In this document: one piece after another, positions 63,370 through 64,000 of the stretch
Position numbering within the stretch: position 1 is the first letter of the stretch
Layout of the letters: each line of letters begins with the position of its first letter
Assembly (NCBI GenBank): GCA_031292015.1
Contig: JARLHY010000023.1
Coordinates: forward strand, 1 to 64,000
DNA length: 64,000 nucleotides
From: Negativicutes bacterium
GTDB lineage: Bacteria; Bacillota_C; Negativicutes; Sporomusales_B; JARLHX01
Reading direction: 5' to 3'
Made by a program: the position numbers and the translations under genes
Notes under the pieces: model-generated
Seen by the model: the letters and a program-made list of their open reading frames with translations, nothing else
What the model was told of the DNA's origin: nothing
Databases searched by the model: none

Positions 63370-63822
63370 ATGTCCGATGAACTCGCCCGGATGGCCCAGC
63401 TTCATCTGCAGGGGTTTCACTGCAGCCAGATCATCGTGCTATTGGGGCTTGAGCGCCAGGGCCGGAATAGCCCAGACCTGGTGCGGGCCATGACCGGACT
63501 GGCCGGGGGAATGGGCTTCGGCGGCAAGAACTGCGGATCGCTGACCGGGGCGGTCTGCCTGCTCGGCCTTTACGCCGGACGGGGCACCCTTGAGGAACAG
63601 GAAAGCCCGCGCCTGAATGTCATGATCTCCGAGCTGCTGGAGTGGTTCGGGGAACGGTTCGGCAAGCTTTACGGCGGCATCGACTGTGAAGTTATTTTGG
63701 CCGACGATCCCTGGAACAAGATGCTGCGCTGCCCGGGGCTGGTCAGTGAAACTTATTTCAGGGCCATCGAGCTGCTTCAGGATAACGGTCTGATGCCGGC
63801 GGAAGAAGCGGCCGAAGACTAG
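63370..63822 (+). CDS. C-GCAxxG-C-C family protein (DVU_1555-like)
   Basis: 150 residues. The Cys signature is spread over FHCSQ (near residue 17), [16 protein letters not shown] (near 50-65, the GCxxxxG-C part) and IDCEVIL/RCPGLV near the end, as in the family of putative redox or metal-binding proteins. It follows a strong AAGGAGGG site. From memory a homologue belongs to the D. vulgaris mop cluster. The tandem repeat before it may carry a separate regulation signal. Confidence 0.8.
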   Translation: MSDELARMAQLHLQGFHCSQIIVLLGLERQGRNSPDLVRAMTGLAGGMGFGGKNCGSLTGAVCLLGLYAGRGTLEEQESPRLNVMISELLEWFGERFGKLYGGIDCEVILADDPWNKMLRCPGLVSETYFRAIELLQDNGLMPAEEAAED

Positions 63823-63862
63823 ACCTGACCGCCGCGGGCCAATCAAGACAGGAGGTGATATC

Positions 63863-64000
63863 ATGCAGCCAGGAATATACCGCCACTATAAGGGAAACTA
63901 TTATCGGCTTCTTTTTGTCGCCAAACACAGCGAAACCCTTGAAGAGCTGGTTGTCTACCAGGCATTGTACGGGGACGGCTCCTACTGGGTGCGACCGCTG
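63863..64000 (+). CDS. DUF1653-family protein, partial
   Basis: The first 46 codons of a small protein: [20 protein letters not shown], then [20 protein letters not shown], matching the DUF1653 pattern (Gx[18 protein letters not shown]). It starts behind ACAGGAGGTG. The window ends inside it. Function of the family is unknown. Confidence 0.8.
   Translation, partial: MQPGIYRHYKGNYYRLLFVAKHSETLEELVVYQALYGDGSYWVRPL

Overview
The window is about 64 kb of moderately GC-rich bacterial chromosome that includes the replication origin. The left 5.1 kb reads remB-dciA-recF-rlbA-dnaN-dnaA on the minus strand. The right side starts rpmH-rnpA-yidD-yidC-khpB-mnmE-mnmG-rsmG-noc on the plus strand. This is the classical Firmicutes origin order seen in reverse complement. 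The order yybS-gdpP-rplI-Lon-dnaB, then purB-purA and a tRNA Lys-Glu-Val cluster, together with the molybdenum and sugar-acid genes, suggests an anaerobic member of the Negativicutes (Sporomusa-like). That placement is inferred from gene order and sequence style, not from a phylogeny.

Layout: 0-5.6 kb, replication initiation genes and DnaA-box clusters on both sides of dnaA (a bipartite oriC). 5.6-12.8 kb, RNase P protein, membrane insertion, tRNA modification (mnmE/mnmG), 16S methylation and the nucleoid occlusion factor Noc. A perfect Noc-binding palindrome lies inside noc. 12.9-21.2 kb, a sugar-acid catabolic island: LysR and GntR regulators, RraA-like aldolase, LDH2-type dehydrogenase, IlvD-type dehydratase, organic-anion MFS transporter, DapA-type aldolase and the broken remains of an HpcH aldolase. 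21.4-25 kb, envelope and transport genes. 25.1-31.9 kb, the core block yybS-gdpP-rplI-lon-dnaB. 32-36.4 kb, accessory genes: an AT-rich HEPN-like protein, a two-component system, a ferredoxin and an unknown protein with a hairpin over its ribosome binding site. 36.4-40.5 kb, a flavoprotein, purB and purA. 40.6-45.4 kb, five tRNAs around a CBM25 protein, a DEAD-box helicase with a long leader, and a small-protein island holding an omega-subunit homologue and an RRM protein. 45.4-49 kb, a chemoreceptor, an unknown membrane protein and a phosphoribosyltransferase.

49.2-63.8 kb is the most interesting stretch. A sigma-54 activator is followed by a -24/-12 promoter, a leader with an internal terminator, and an operon led by an aldehyde oxidoreductase very like Desulfovibrio gigas Mop. 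Behind it come a multi-cluster flavoprotein/CCG-domain oxidoreductase, a small zinc-ribbon protein, an unknown protein, XdhC, a MobA-like NTP transferase fused to an HD domain, a radical SAM protein, an adenylate-forming CoA-ligase-like enzyme, a histidine phosphatase and a C-GCAxxG-C-C protein. From memory this matches the set accompanying mop in Desulfovibrio vulgaris (DVU1551-DVU1559). Its job as a whole is not established: it looks like a Mop enzyme with its electron-transfer partners, cofactor-maturation proteins and several enzymes of unknown substrate.

Two small repeat families were also noticed. One is a pair of about 120-bp hairpin elements, each about 10 bp behind a stop codon in the same orientation. 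The other is a 101-bp tandem repeat upstream of the C-GCAxxG-C-C gene.
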